From assembly GCA_036555585.1 (NCBI GenBank), contig DATBLE010000002.1, positions 124,001 to 188,000 of the forward strand: a stretch of DNA of 64,000 bases, written 5' to 3'. The notes under the pieces are model-generated. The model did no database searches. It had not been told where the DNA came from and worked only from the letters and a program-made list of their open reading frames with translations. The position numbers and the translations under genes were made by a program. The stretch's first letter is position 1, and the number at the start of each line of letters is the position of its first letter. This DNA is from DATBLE01 sp036555585. Its GTDB lineage: Bacteria > Actinomycetota > Thermoleophilia > Gaiellales > Gaiellaceae. This document shows positions 17,241 to 25,193 of the stretch, piece after piece.

Positions 17241-17248
17241 GTTATACC
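17241..17248. promoter_or_regulatory. Overlapping divergent -10 boxes
   Basis: GTTATACC reads TATAAC (17241-17246) on the minus strand, 7 nt before the protease start, and TATACC (17243-17248) on the plus strand, upstream of the epimerase with its GGAG at 17259. The two promoters would share bases and exclude each other. No good -35 is seen for either. Confidence 0.4.
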
Positions 17249-17269
17249 GGCCGCCGACGGAGTGCGAAA

Positions 17270-18148
17270 GTGTCTCGCGTGGTCGTGTACGTCACCGGAG
17301 CAAGCGGCTTCGTCGGCTCACACGTCGCCCGTGAGCTGCGCGAGCGAGGGTATGAGGTCCGCACGGGGTGGGTCGACCTGTTGGACGCGAAGCGGCTGCG
17401 CCGGGCGTTCGCCGGCTGCGACGCCGTCGTCCACGTCGCCGCGCTCTACAGCTTCACCGCTCCGGCGGCTGAGCTCGAGGCGGTCAACGTCGGGGGAACC
17501 CGGAACGTGGTCGAGGCCTGCCGGGCGGAGGGCGTGCGCCGGCTGCTCGCGACCAGCTCGTCCGCCACCTGCGGGCCGGTGCCCGGGAGGCAGGCGACGG
17601 AGGACGACTCGCCTCCGCCGTGGGAGCTGGCCGTGCCCTACAAGCGGACGAAGCTCGAGGCCGAGCGACTCGTGCTCGCCGCCGGAGGCGTGTGCGTCAA
17701 CCCGACCACGCCGGTGGGGGACGGCGACCGGACGCCGACGCCGACCGGCGCGATGATCCGCGGCGTGGCTTCCGGGCGATACCGCGCGTACCCGCGGATC
17801 GGCCTGAACGTGGTCGACGTCCGCGACGTCGCCCGCGGCCACGTGCTCGCCTTCGAGCGCGGCCGGGCGGGCGAGCGCTACCTGCTCGGGGGCGCCGACC
17901 TGACGACGCGCGAGCTCTTCGCCGCGGTGGCGCGGCTGGCCGGCCGCCCCCGGCCACGGGTCGCCGTCCCCTACGCGGCGATCCGGGCCGGCGCAGCGCT
18001 GGGTCTCGTCAACCGAAACGAGGCGATCCTGGCGAGGACGCCCGCCTACTTCTCCTGGGCGAAGGCCGCGCGGGAGCTGGGCTACGCGCCGGGCCCGGTC
18101 GAGCCGGCCCTGGCCCGGGCGGTCGAGCAGGCGCTCGCGAGCTTCTAG
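17270..18148 (+). CDS. HpnA-like NAD(P)-dependent sugar epimerase/reductase
   Basis: The 292-residue protein is an extended short-chain dehydrogenase. TGASGFVG (G10, G13, G16) binds the dinucleotide and Y124-x3-K128 (PYKRTK) is the catalytic pair. CVNPTTPVGDGDRTPTPTGAMI closely resembles the signature of hopanoid-associated sugar epimerases (HpnA) and dihydroflavonol reductase-like enzymes. No other hopanoid gene is nearby, so the pathway is uncertain. I chose the GTG at 17270, which has GGAG 7 nt upstream. The stop codon is part of a terminator hairpin shared with the convergent small gene. Confidence 0.85.
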   Translation: MSRVVVYVTGASGFVGSHVARELRERGYEVRTGWVDLLDAKRLRRAFAGCDAVVHVAALYSFTAPAAELEAVNVGGTRNVVEACRAEGVRRLLATSSSATCGPVPGRQATEDDSPPPWELAVPYKRTKLEAERLVLAAGGVCVNPTTPVGDGDRTPTPTGAMIRGVASGRYRAYPRIGLNVVDVRDVARGHVLAFERGRAGERYLLGGADLTTRELFAAVARLAGRPRPRVAVPYAAIRAGAALGLVNRNEAILARTPAYFSWAKAARELGYAPGPVEPALARAVEQALASF

Positions 18149-18176
18149 CGCAGGGCGGCGAAGCCGGCCTGCGCTA
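18146..18176. terminator. Bidirectional terminator hairpin containing both stop codons
   Basis: TAGCGCAGG at 18146-18154 pairs perfectly with CCTGCGCTA at 18168-18176, and GGC/GCC inside extends the stem. The outer TAG is the stop of the epimerase gene, and the outer CTA is the stop (TAG on the minus strand) of the convergent 42-residue gene. It can serve both transcripts. Confidence 0.65.
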
Positions 18177-18302
18177 GTGCTTCCTGAGCTTCTTCGAGAG
18201 CGTGCCGAGCCCGATCACGCCGAGGAAGACGATGCCGACGATCAGCATGCCGGTGATGACGTCACGGCCTTCCTTGGCGGCGTCGGCGAGCAGGGCGAGC
18301 AT
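18174..18302 (-). CDS. Small single-helix membrane protein (42 residues)
   Basis: The ATG at 18302 opens a 42-residue frame: an amphipathic start (MLALLADAAKEGRD), a hydrophobic helix (VITGMLIVGIVFLGVIGLGTL) and a basic tail (SKKLRKH). The positive tail predicts an N-out or peripheral-in topology with the basic end in the cytoplasm. A TAGACT box lies 8 nt before the ATG, and the stop codon is in a terminator hairpin, so it forms a complete small transcription unit. No function can be named. The helix, the good start context and the terminator make it likely to be a real gene. Confidence 0.65.
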   Translation of the reverse strand: MLALLADAAKEGRDVITGMLIVGIVFLGVIGLGTLSKKLRKH

Positions 18303-18310
18303 CAGCGCCG

Positions 18311-18316
18311 AGTCTA
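18311..18316 (-). promoter_or_regulatory. Putative -10 box TAGACT for the 42-residue membrane protein
   Basis: TAGACT is 8 nt before the ATG at 18302. Its TAG is the stop codon (18314-18316) of the upstream gene. No -35 is evident. Confidence 0.4.
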
Positions 18317-18802
18317 GCCGACGAGGTCGGCGTGGAGCGCCAGCGCATGCCCCAGCGCGTCGGCGCCGACCGCGTCCCGGGCACGGGCCGCGAGCCCGTC
18401 CGGCTCCCGGTCGTCCCGGAGAACTCCGCGGCCGAGCAGCGAGGCGGTCGCGGCCCAGGCTTCGCCGTCCCCCGCGCCGCCGTCCGCACGGAGCTGGGCG
18501 CAGACCGAGATCAGCGCGGCGAGGTCGGCGACGGCGTCGACGTCCTCGTGCGCGGCGACGCGCACGAGGCCGTGCGCGTAGAGGTAGTCCCCGAGCAGGA
18601 GGGTGCTGTGCCCGTCGCCGGCGGCGAAGAGCCGCGGCCGCCCGTAGTGGAGCAGGTAGCCCTCGTAGATCGTCTCCAGGCCGACTGCGTAGCGCGCGTC
18701 GCCGAGGAGCGGCGAGAAGACGGCCACCAGCCGGCGATCGCCGGGCGCCAGCAGCGCCTCGGCCCAGAGCGGGCTCTCGGACGCGGCCTCGTCGGCGATC
18801 AC
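18314..18802 (-). CDS. Hypothetical protein after hemL, weakly prenyl-synthase-like
   Basis: The GTG at 18802, 10 nt after the hemL stop, gives 162 residues (VIADEAASESPLWAEALL…). The segment STLLLGDYLYAHGLVRVAAHEDVDAVADLAALI recalls the helix of polyprenyl synthases that reads GDYLFARAFELLA, but both aspartate-rich motifs are absent, so no catalysis of that type is expected. The protein is helical and alanine-rich without signal peptide or membrane segment. It follows hemB and hemL closely and is probably co-expressed. I do not recognise a function. Confidence 0.6.
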   Translation of the reverse strand: MIADEAASESPLWAEALLAPGDRRLVAVFSPLLGDARYAVGLETIYEGYLLHYGRPRLFAAGDGHSTLLLGDYLYAHGLVRVAAHEDVDAVADLAALISVCAQLRADGGAGDGEAWAATASLLGRGVLRDDREPDGLAARARDAVGADALGHALALHADLVG

Positions 18803-18812
18803 GTCCCAGACG

Positions 18813-20072
18813 TCAAGGGAAGAAGCCGGCAACGGCCTCGACCGTCCTCTCGATCTCGGCATCGCCGTGCGCGGTCGAGACGAACATCGCCTCGAACCGC
18901 GACGGCGCCACGTACACCCCGCGCGCCAGCAGGTGACGGAAAAGCGAGCCGTAGCGCTCGGCGTCGCAGGCCTGTGCGTCCTCGAAGCGCGTCACCGGCT
19001 CGTCCGTGCCGAACAGCGTGAGCATGGCGCCGACGCGCTGCACCCGGCCGAAGGGGGCAAGCCCGTGCTCGAGCCTCGCGCCGTTCACCTCCAGCTGGTC
19101 GTACACGCTCTCGTCACGGAGGCGGCGCAGCACCGACAGGCCGGCCGCAGTGGCCAGCGGGTTCCCCGAGAGGGTGCCGGCCTGGTACACGTCCCCGGCG
19201 GGGGCGAGCTGCTCCATCACCTCCGCGCGGCCGCCGAACGCGGCCAGCGGCAGGCCACCGCCGACGATCTTCCCCAGGATCGTCAGGTCGGGAGCGATGC
19301 CGAAGCGCTGCTGGGCCCCGCCGCGGGCCACACGGAAGCCGGTGATCACCTCGTCGAAGACGAGCAGCGCGCCGGAGGCGTCGCAGAGCTGCCGCAGCGC
19401 CTCGAGGAACCCGGGCGCGGGCGGGACGACGCCCATGTTCCCGGCGACCGGCTCCACGACGACGCACGCGACCCCTTCGCCCCACTGCGCGACCGCCGCC
19501 GCAACGGCGTCGACGTCGTTGTACGGGCAGACGATCGTGTCGCCCGCCGCGCCTGTGGGAACGCCCGGCGAGGCGGGAATCCCGAGCGTGGCGAGCCCGG
19601 AGCCGGCGCTCGCCAGCAGGGCGTCGGCATGGCCGTGGTAGCAACCGGCGAACACGATCACGCGGTCCCGGTGCGTCGCCGCTCTGGCGAGGCGCACGGC
19701 GGACATGGCGGCCTCGGTCCCGGACGACACGAGCCGCACCATCTCCACCGACGGCACCGCGTCGACGATCTCGGCGGCCAGCTCGACCTCGGCCTCGGTC
19801 GGCGCGCCGAACGACGTTCCTCGCTCGGCCGCCTCGATCACTGCGGCGACCGTCTCCGGATCGGCGTGCCCGAAGATCAGCGGCCCCCACGACATCACCC
19901 AGTCGACGTAGCGACGGCCGTCGGCGTCCTCGATCTCCGCTCCCTCTCCCCGGGCCATGAACACCGGCTCGTCGAGCCCGACCGCGCGCATGGCCCGCAC
20001 CGGCGAGTTGACCCCGCCGGGGATCAGCTCGAGCGCGCGCCGGTAGAGCTCGGAGCGCTGTCTCAGAGCCAC
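18813..20072 (-). CDS. hemL: Glutamate-1-semialdehyde 2,1-aminomutase HemL
   Basis: HemL converts glutamate-1-semialdehyde to 5-aminolevulinate with PLP. The 419-residue protein has the full family pattern: PGGVNSPVRAM, YVDWVMSWGPLIFGHADP, GTEAAMSAVRLARA, CYHGHADALL, VFDEVITGFRVARGGAQ and the PLP-lysine segment DLTILGKIVGGGLPLAAFGG. Length is normal. The start overlaps hemB by ten bases. hemB and hemL together cover two successive early haem steps of the C5 route; hemA is not in the window. Confidence 0.96.
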   Translation of the reverse strand: MALRQRSELYRRALELIPGGVNSPVRAMRAVGLDEPVFMARGEGAEIEDADGRRYVDWVMSWGPLIFGHADPETVAAVIEAAERGTSFGAPTEAEVELAAEIVDAVPSVEMVRLVSSGTEAAMSAVRLARAATHRDRVIVFAGCYHGHADALLASAGSGLATLGIPASPGVPTGAAGDTIVCPYNDVDAVAAAVAQWGEGVACVVVEPVAGNMGVVPPAPGFLEALRQLCDASGALLVFDEVITGFRVARGGAQQRFGIAPDLTILGKIVGGGLPLAAFGGRAEVMEQLAPAGDVYQAGTLSGNPLATAAGLSVLRRLRDESVYDQLEVNGARLEHGLAPFGRVQRVGAMLTLFGTDEPVTRFEDAQACDAERYGSLFRHLLARGVYVAPSRFEAMFVSTAHGDAEIERTVEAVAGFFP

Positions 20073-21010
20073 GAGGCCAGGTCTTTCGTCCAGTACGAGA
20101 CGACGATGTCGGCGCCGGCGCGCTTGATCGCGGTCAGCGACTCGATCGCGGCGACCTGCTCGTCGAGCCAGCCGTTCGCGGCCGCCGAGCGGACCATCGC
20201 GTACTCGCCGGAGACGTTGTAGGCGGCGAGCGGCAGGTCGAAGCGCTCGCGGGCGGCCCTGATCACGTCGAGGTAGGGAAGCGCCGGCTTGACCATGATC
20301 ACGTCGGCACCCTCGGCCACGTCGAGCTCGCAGTCGCGCAGCGCCTCGCGGACGTTCGCGGGATCCATCTGGTAGCCGCGGCGGTCGCCGAACGACGGCG
20401 CCGAGTCGGCCGCCTCGCGGAACGGCCCGTAGAAGGCCGACGCGTACTTCGCCGAGTAGGCGACGATCGGCGTCTCGGGCAGCGCCTCGCGGATCGCGGC
20501 CACGCGGCCGTCCATCATGTCGCTCGGGCAGACGGCGTCCGCACCCGCCTCGACGTGCGAGACGGCCGTGCGTGCGAGCAGGTCGAGCGTCGCGTCGTTG
20601 TCGACCTCGTCCTCGCGGAGGACGCCGCAGTGACCGTGGTCGGTGTACTCGCAGAGGCAGACGTCGGTGAGCAGCACCAGCTCGGGGAACCGGGGCCGCA
20701 GCGAGCGCAGCGCCTGCTGGATGACGCCGTCGTCGTCCCAGGCGCCCGAGCCCTCCTCGTCCTTCTCGTCCGGGATCCCGAACAGGATCACCGCGCGGAC
20801 GCCCGCGGCGACGAGCCGGTCGACCTCCTCGCCGACCTCGTCGACCGACCAGCGGCCCATCGCCGGCAGCGCGTCGTTCGGCTCCGTCTGCGGGCCGACG
20901 AAGAGCGGCATGACGAAGTCGTCGAGGTCGAGCCGCGTCTCCCGGACGAGCGAGCGCAGCGCGCCCGTCCGGCGCAGCCGGCGCAGCCGGGTAACGGGAA
21001 AGGCACTCAT
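20063..21010 (-). CDS. hemB: Delta-aminolevulinic acid dehydratase HemB
   Basis: HemB condenses two 5-aminolevulinates to porphobilinogen. The 315-residue protein has the zinc-binding cysteines in DVCLCEYTDHGHCG, the Schiff-base lysines in AYSAKYAS and VIMVKPALPYLD, and the C-terminal YNVSGEYAMV. The cysteine motif marks the Zn-dependent class. A TACCCT box lies 8 nt before the ATG. It heads the hemB-hemL-hypothetical unit. Confidence 0.96.
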   Translation of the reverse strand: MSAFPVTRLRRLRRTGALRSLVRETRLDLDDFVMPLFVGPQTEPNDALPAMGRWSVDEVGEEVDRLVAAGVRAVILFGIPDEKDEEGSGAWDDDGVIQQALRSLRPRFPELVLLTDVCLCEYTDHGHCGVLREDEVDNDATLDLLARTAVSHVEAGADAVCPSDMMDGRVAAIREALPETPIVAYSAKYASAFYGPFREAADSAPSFGDRRGYQMDPANVREALRDCELDVAEGADVIMVKPALPYLDVIRAARERFDLPLAAYNVSGEYAMVRSAAANGWLDEQVAAIESLTAIKRAGADIVVSYWTKDLASWL

Positions 21011-21018
21011 GCCCGGAA

Positions 21019-21024
21019 AGGGTA
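21019..21024 (-). promoter_or_regulatory. Putative -10 box TACCCT before hemB
   Basis: TACCCT fits TAnnnT and lies 8 nt before the ATG of hemB, in the 19-nt gap after the ABC permease gene. No -35 is obvious; it would lie inside the permease coding end. Confidence 0.35.
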
Positions 21025-21029
21025 GTCCG

Positions 21030-22358
21030 CTACGCAGCGAGTCGGCGTGCCGACACCCGCGCCAGCACGCCGAACACCGCTCCCAGCCCGACCAGCCAGG
21101 CCGCCTCGCGCGCGATCGTCCCCCACGGCGACCCGTCGTACAGCGCCGAGGCGAAGAAGCGGACGGCGTGCACGAACGGGAAGGCGTCGCTGATCCAGGC
21201 CGCGACCGGGACGATCTCCCTGGGGACGAGCCCGAGGAAGACGACGGGCAGGACGACGAGGATGCCGACGAGCGACGCGGTGCGCGACTCGCGGGTGAGC
21301 GCGCCGACGAGGGCGCCCACCGCGCCGACCGCAGCGCCGGCGAGCAGGACGCCGAGCATGACCAGCGGGATGCGCTGCCACGGCTCGCCGCCGCGGACGC
21401 CCCCGGCCTCCACGGCGATCCCGAAGCCGACCAGGATCGCGAGCCCGACCGCGAGCGCGACGGTCACCGCCAGGCCGATCTTCGCGACCACCAGCTGGCC
21501 GAGGCCGACGAGACCCCGGACGAGGCGGCCGATCGCGTTCTCGTCGCGCTCGGCCGCCAGCGCGCCGCCCGCGAGCAGCAGCCCGAGGAAACTGATCGTG
21601 ATCGCCAGCCCGTAGGCCTGCACCTGCGCGGAGAGCAACGACGTCCGGCCCTGTCCCTTCTCCTCGTCGAGGACGACGGGGCTCGCCGTCGCTCTGATCG
21701 CGTTGCCGGTGAGGGCGAGCGCGAGCCGGGCGTCGTTGACGAAGTCGGCGATCTTCGCCTTCTGCGGCGAGTCCGGCACCGTCGCGAGCAAGCGCTTGGT
21801 TCCGTCGAGGCCGATGATCGAGAAGTCGTGCCCGAGGACGTGCCCCTTGCCCCCGTGCAGGAGCAGGTCGACGTACCGGAGGTCGGCCTCGATGAAGGCC
21901 CGCTGGAGCTTCAGGTTGAGGCTGTAGACGAGCGCCTGCATCTGCTGGCGAACGCGCGGCGTGATCCCGCCGCTCCCCGTGGCCAGGGTCAGGTGAGGGC
22001 TCGAGACCAGGCCCTTCAGGTCGGAGACGAACCCCTGCGGCACGGTCACGACCGCGGACACGCGTCCGGAGGCGAGCTGCTGCGCGGCCTGCTCCTTCGA
22101 CATCCGCACGATCTCGACGTTCTTGCCGACGTCGCGGAGCAGGTTGTCGATCGAGAACGACTGCCCGGCGACCGTGACCTCGTGCGGGATCCCGTCCTCG
22201 TCCACGAACGCCACCCGCGGCTTCGCGTTGGCGTACGCCGCGGTCAGCCCGATCAGCAGCGCGATCACGAGCGGGTAGGCGATCAGGACGCCGAGCAGCG
22301 CCGGCGACCTGCGGAGGATCAGCAGGTCCTTGCGCAGGACGAGCCAGACGGGCCTCAT
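21030..22358 (-). CDS. ABC-2 type transporter permease
   Basis: The 442-residue membrane protein has one N-terminal helix (LLGVLIAYPLVIALLIGLTAA), a long extracytoplasmic domain of about 180 residues (VAFVDEDGIPHEVTVAG…), and five or six C-terminal helices, the ABC2_membrane_3 (YhgE/DrrB/NatB-like) arrangement. The start ATG at 22358 overlaps the ATPase stop (ATGA), so the two form one exporter. The substrate is unknown; drug or lipid-type export is usual for this class. Confidence 0.85.
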   Translation of the reverse strand: MRPVWLVLRKDLLILRRSPALLGVLIAYPLVIALLIGLTAAYANAKPRVAFVDEDGIPHEVTVAGQSFSIDNLLRDVGKNVEIVRMSKEQAAQQLASGRVSAVVTVPQGFVSDLKGLVSSPHLTLATGSGGITPRVRQQMQALVYSLNLKLQRAFIEADLRYVDLLLHGGKGHVLGHDFSIIGLDGTKRLLATVPDSPQKAKIADFVNDARLALALTGNAIRATASPVVLDEEKGQGRTSLLSAQVQAYGLAITISFLGLLLAGGALAAERDENAIGRLVRGLVGLGQLVVAKIGLAVTVALAVGLAILVGFGIAVEAGGVRGGEPWQRIPLVMLGVLLAGAAVGAVGALVGALTRESRTASLVGILVVLPVVFLGLVPREIVPVAAWISDAFPFVHAVRFFASALYDGSPWGTIAREAAWLVGLGAVFGVLARVSARRLAA

Positions 22359-23008
22359 CGCAGCGACCCCGCGGCCTCCGAGGTCAGGTACGCGCTGACC
22401 GGCCCGTCGAAGACGACGCGCCCGTCGAGGAGCGCCGCCACCCGGTCGGCCACGTGCTCGAGGTCCTCGAGGTTCTGCGTGACGAGCACGACCGCGCCGC
22501 CCGCGTCGCGGACGCTGCGGGCCGTCTCCCACAGCCGCCGGCGCTGGCGCGGATCGAGCGCCGCCGTCGGCTCGTCGAGCAGCAGGACGTGCGGGTCGGG
22601 AAGCAACGAGATCGCCAGGTCGAGCCGCTGCCGGTTGCCGACGGAGAGCGTCGCCGCCGGACGGTCGTCCGCCGGCAGCTCGAGACGGGCGAGCAGCTCG
22701 TCGGGGTCGCCGGCGCCCTCCAGGCGGGCGAAGAGATCGAGGTTCTGCCGCGGGGAGAGCCGCCCGTAGTGGGCCGGCCGCTGCGGCATCCAGCCGGCGC
22801 GCACGCCCGCGGCGCGCTCGACCCGGCCCTCGCTCGGCTCCAGCGCTCCGGCGAGGATCGCGAGGAGCGTCGACTTGCCGGCCCCGTTCGGCCCGACGAG
22901 CGCGAGTGCCTCGCCCGGCCCGACCGCGAGGTCCGTGGGGTGAAGGGCGGCGTGGCCGCCGTACCGGCGTGCGACCCCGTGCGCGGCGAGGAGCGCGGCG
23001 GCGCTCAC
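22355..23008 (-). CDS. ABC transporter ATP-binding protein with variant signature and H-loop
   Basis: The 217-residue ATPase has Walker A GPNGAGKST (39-47), Walker B VLLLDEP (141-147) and a D-loop (TAALDP). Two key motifs differ from consensus: the signature is LSVGNRQR (121-128) instead of LSGGQxQR, and the switch histidine is replaced by Gln178 in LVTQNLED. It may need an intact partner site or hydrolyse ATP slowly. The GTG start at 23008 overlaps the AI-2E gene stop (GTGA). It pairs with the downstream permease. Confidence 0.85.
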   Translation of the reverse strand: MSAAALLAAHGVARRYGGHAALHPTDLAVGPGEALALVGPNGAGKSTLLAILAGALEPSEGRVERAAGVRAGWMPQRPAHYGRLSPRQNLDLFARLEGAGDPDELLARLELPADDRPAATLSVGNRQRLDLAISLLPDPHVLLLDEPTAALDPRQRRRLWETARSVRDAGGAVVLVTQNLEDLEHVADRVAALLDGRVVFDGPVSAYLTSEAAGSLR

Positions 23009-24252
23009 CCGCGGCGGCGGGACGGGCCCGGGGCCTCCGGCCGGTCGGCCACCGGGACGACCGGCGGCTCGAGCTCGACCTCGACGGGCACGGGGCCTCC
23101 GCCCTCCTGCCACGGCTCGAGCTCGACGCGTTCGGAGAAGTACTCGTACACGGCACGGGCCGCGGCCAGGAGCGGCAGCGCCACGAGAATCCCGGCGAGG
23201 CCGTAGAGCTCGCCCCCGGCGAGCAGCCCGAAGATGACGAGCAACGGATGCAGGCGCAGCGCGCTGCCCATCACCTTCGGGACGACGACGTGCCCCTCGA
23301 CCTGGTGGATGATCAGGAAGAGGATCGTCACCCAGACCAGCGAGATCGGCTGGACGACGACCGCGTAGATGCCCGCCGGGATCGCTCCCAGCCAGGGCCC
23401 GAGGTACGGGATCAGCTCCATCACCGCCACCCACGCGCCGAACAGGAGCGCGTACTTGTCCGCGCCCGGCACCAACCCGAGCACGCCGAGCAGCCACATG
23501 CCGGCGCCCGCGCTCGCCCCGATGATCAGCGACACGAGCAGCTGTCCCTTCACGTAGCCGGCGACCGCGTGCTCCATCCGCACGAGCAGCGGCTCCGAGC
23601 CCGGATGCGGCGGGAACCTGCGGTCGAGAGCGCGGGCGAGCTTCGAGAAATCGAGCAGCATGTAGATCGAGACGACGATCACCACGATGGTCGCGAACAG
23701 CAGCTTCCCGATCGAGATCGCCGCCCCCTCGACGAAGTCCACCACCTTGCTCGTGTACTTGCCGACGTCCTTCTCGCGGATCTGCCGCACCCAGCGGTGC
23801 CCGCGCTCCTGGACGTCGATCGAGCTCAGCCCGTGGGTGTTCAGCCACTTCTGCAGACGGTCGACGTCGCGGTCGGCGTCGGTCTGGCCGGTCTGTCCAC
23901 GGGCGACCGTAAAGTAGGTGTCGAACCGGTTAGCGGCCGTCTTCGTCTGATCGACGACGACGGTGGCGAGAGCCCAGATGCTCACGATCAACGCCGCCGC
24001 GCAACCCAGGTACACGAGTGCGACGGCCGCGCCGCGCCGGATCCGGAACCGCCCGATCCTCACCTCACCGATCGCCCTGACGATCGGATCGAGCAGAAGC
24101 GCGATCAGCGACGCGACGAGGAAGAGGAAGACGACGTGAAAGACGCGACCGGCGACGACCCACGCCAGGATCAGCAGGAGCGGAAGCCCGACCAGCTGCA
24201 TCCAGCGCGGAATCTGGATCTTCGGCGCCGCGCCGGGAGCCATCGCGGCCAT
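23005..24252 (-). CDS. AI-2E family (PerM/TqsA-like) transporter
   Basis: The 415-residue protein has about eight membrane helices in the AI-2E/UPF0118 pattern: an N-terminal pair, a soluble segment (about 95-190), then GYVKGQLLVSLIIGASAG, LFGAWVAVMELIPYLGPWLGAIPA and HQVEGHVVVPKVMGSALRLHPLLVIF. These last blocks are diagnostic. Family members export small molecules or act as Na+/H+ antiporters; the substrate cannot be told. A proline-rich cytoplasmic tail of about 50 residues ends the protein. The start could be the ATG at 24252 or 24243. Confidence 0.88.
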   Translation of the reverse strand: MAAMAPGAAPKIQIPRWMQLVGLPLLLILAWVVAGRVFHVVFLFLVASLIALLLDPIVRAIGEVRIGRFRIRRGAAVALVYLGCAAALIVSIWALATVVVDQTKTAANRFDTYFTVARGQTGQTDADRDVDRLQKWLNTHGLSSIDVQERGHRWVRQIREKDVGKYTSKVVDFVEGAAISIGKLLFATIVVIVVSIYMLLDFSKLARALDRRFPPHPGSEPLLVRMEHAVAGYVKGQLLVSLIIGASAGAGMWLLGVLGLVPGADKYALLFGAWVAVMELIPYLGPWLGAIPAGIYAVVVQPISLVWVTILFLIIHQVEGHVVVPKVMGSALRLHPLLVIFGLLAGGELYGLAGILVALPLLAAARAVYEYFSERVELEPWQEGGGPVPVEVELEPPVVPVADRPEAPGPSRRRG

Positions 24253-24372
24253 CGTACCGCGGAGGTCGTACGGCTTCAGCACCGGCCCTCGGACCGGCCG
24301 CTGCCCACGGACGGCGCGCTCGCCCGTGAGGCGGAGCCGGACAATTGGTTCGTTTCCGTACGACCGGTCCCG

Positions 24373-24401
24373 TTGAAAGGGGTGCCGACCTCGGCTACGG
24401 T
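24373..24401 (+). promoter_or_regulatory. Promoter of the M23-like gene, leaderless
   Basis: TTGAAA (24373-24378), a 17-nt spacer, and TACGGT (24396-24401) are followed by seven bases and the ATG at 24409. Transcription would start at or next to the ATG. This is one of the better-formed promoters in the window. Confidence 0.6.
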
Positions 24402-24408
24402 CCCGCCC

Positions 24409-25182
24409 ATGTCGGCTCCCCCCGCCTACAGGCGGCACGATCGGCGTGCCGCCAGGGCCCGCCAGACGCGACGCCGCGCCCTGCTGCTCGCGCTCGTCGC
24501 GGGCGTGTTCGTGATCCTCGCCCTGGCCGCCTTCCGGCCCGACGGGCGGCCGACGATCGGTGCGGGCAGCCCGGCCAGCGCCACGCGCCTCCTACCGCCG
24601 CCGCCGCCGACGGGCGTCGCGATCGCCGTCTACGGCCGGCTGCGGGTGGCGTCTCCGGTCAGCGAGGGCGTCGTCACCGCGGTCGGGTACCACGGCGCCG
24701 GTCAGGGGACGCTCCCGTTCGAGCCGGTCGGCCGGCAGGCGAACGTCGGCATCGCCGCACGCGTCTTCCACCGGATCTTCGGCGGCGGGGGCAGCGGCAG
24801 CGTCGTCTACTACCGGCTGGGCGGGGGAGAGGGCCCCTCGACCGGTGCGCTCGACGTCGGGGCCGCGCCCGGCACCGACGTCTACGCGCCGACGGACGGG
24901 ACGGTCGTCGGCCTTCGGGACTACGTCCTGAACGGCCGGAGGTACGGATCGGTGATCGACATCGAGCCCCTGGGCGAGCCCTCGGTCGTCCTCTCCGTCT
25001 CGCACGTGCAGGCCGACCCGGCCCTGACCGTCGGCTCGACGATCGCCGCGAGCACCTCGAGGATCGGGCGTGTCGTCGACCTGTCGCGCGTCGAGCACCT
25101 CGCGCTCTCGCGCTACACGCGCGACGCCGGGAACTACGTCGAGCTGACGCTGCACCCCGCCGGCTCCGTCCCGCTGCGCTAG
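24409..25182 (+). CDS. Membrane-anchored M23-like (LysM/peptidase fold) protein, probably inactive
   Basis: The 257-residue protein has a basic start (RRHDRRAARARQTRRR), one membrane helix (about 24-42), and an extracytoplasmic domain whose ALDVGAAPGTDVYAPTDGTVVG and VVLSVSHVQAD follow the M23 beta-sheet pattern. The first zinc histidine (normally HxGxD) is missing (TGALDVG), so zinc catalysis is unlikely. Such degenerate LytM domains often act as activators of amidases. It starts from its own promoter and is followed 11 nt later by the ymdB-like gene. Confidence 0.65.
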   Translation: MSAPPAYRRHDRRAARARQTRRRALLLALVAGVFVILALAAFRPDGRPTIGAGSPASATRLLPPPPPTGVAIAVYGRLRVASPVSEGVVTAVGYHGAGQGTLPFEPVGRQANVGIAARVFHRIFGGGGSGSVVYYRLGGGEGPSTGALDVGAAPGTDVYAPTDGTVVGLRDYVLNGRRYGSVIDIEPLGEPSVVLSVSHVQADPALTVGSTIAASTSRIGRVVDLSRVEHLALSRYTRDAGNYVELTLHPAGSVPLR

Positions 25183-25193
25183 AAGCCGTCTCG

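Noticed and set aside
22355..23848. Longer N-terminus for the ABC ATPase reaching to 23848
   Set aside because: The extra part is antisense-like low-complexity sequence over the AI-2E gene; the GTG at 23008 sits in a GTGA overlap and directly before the ATPase fold.
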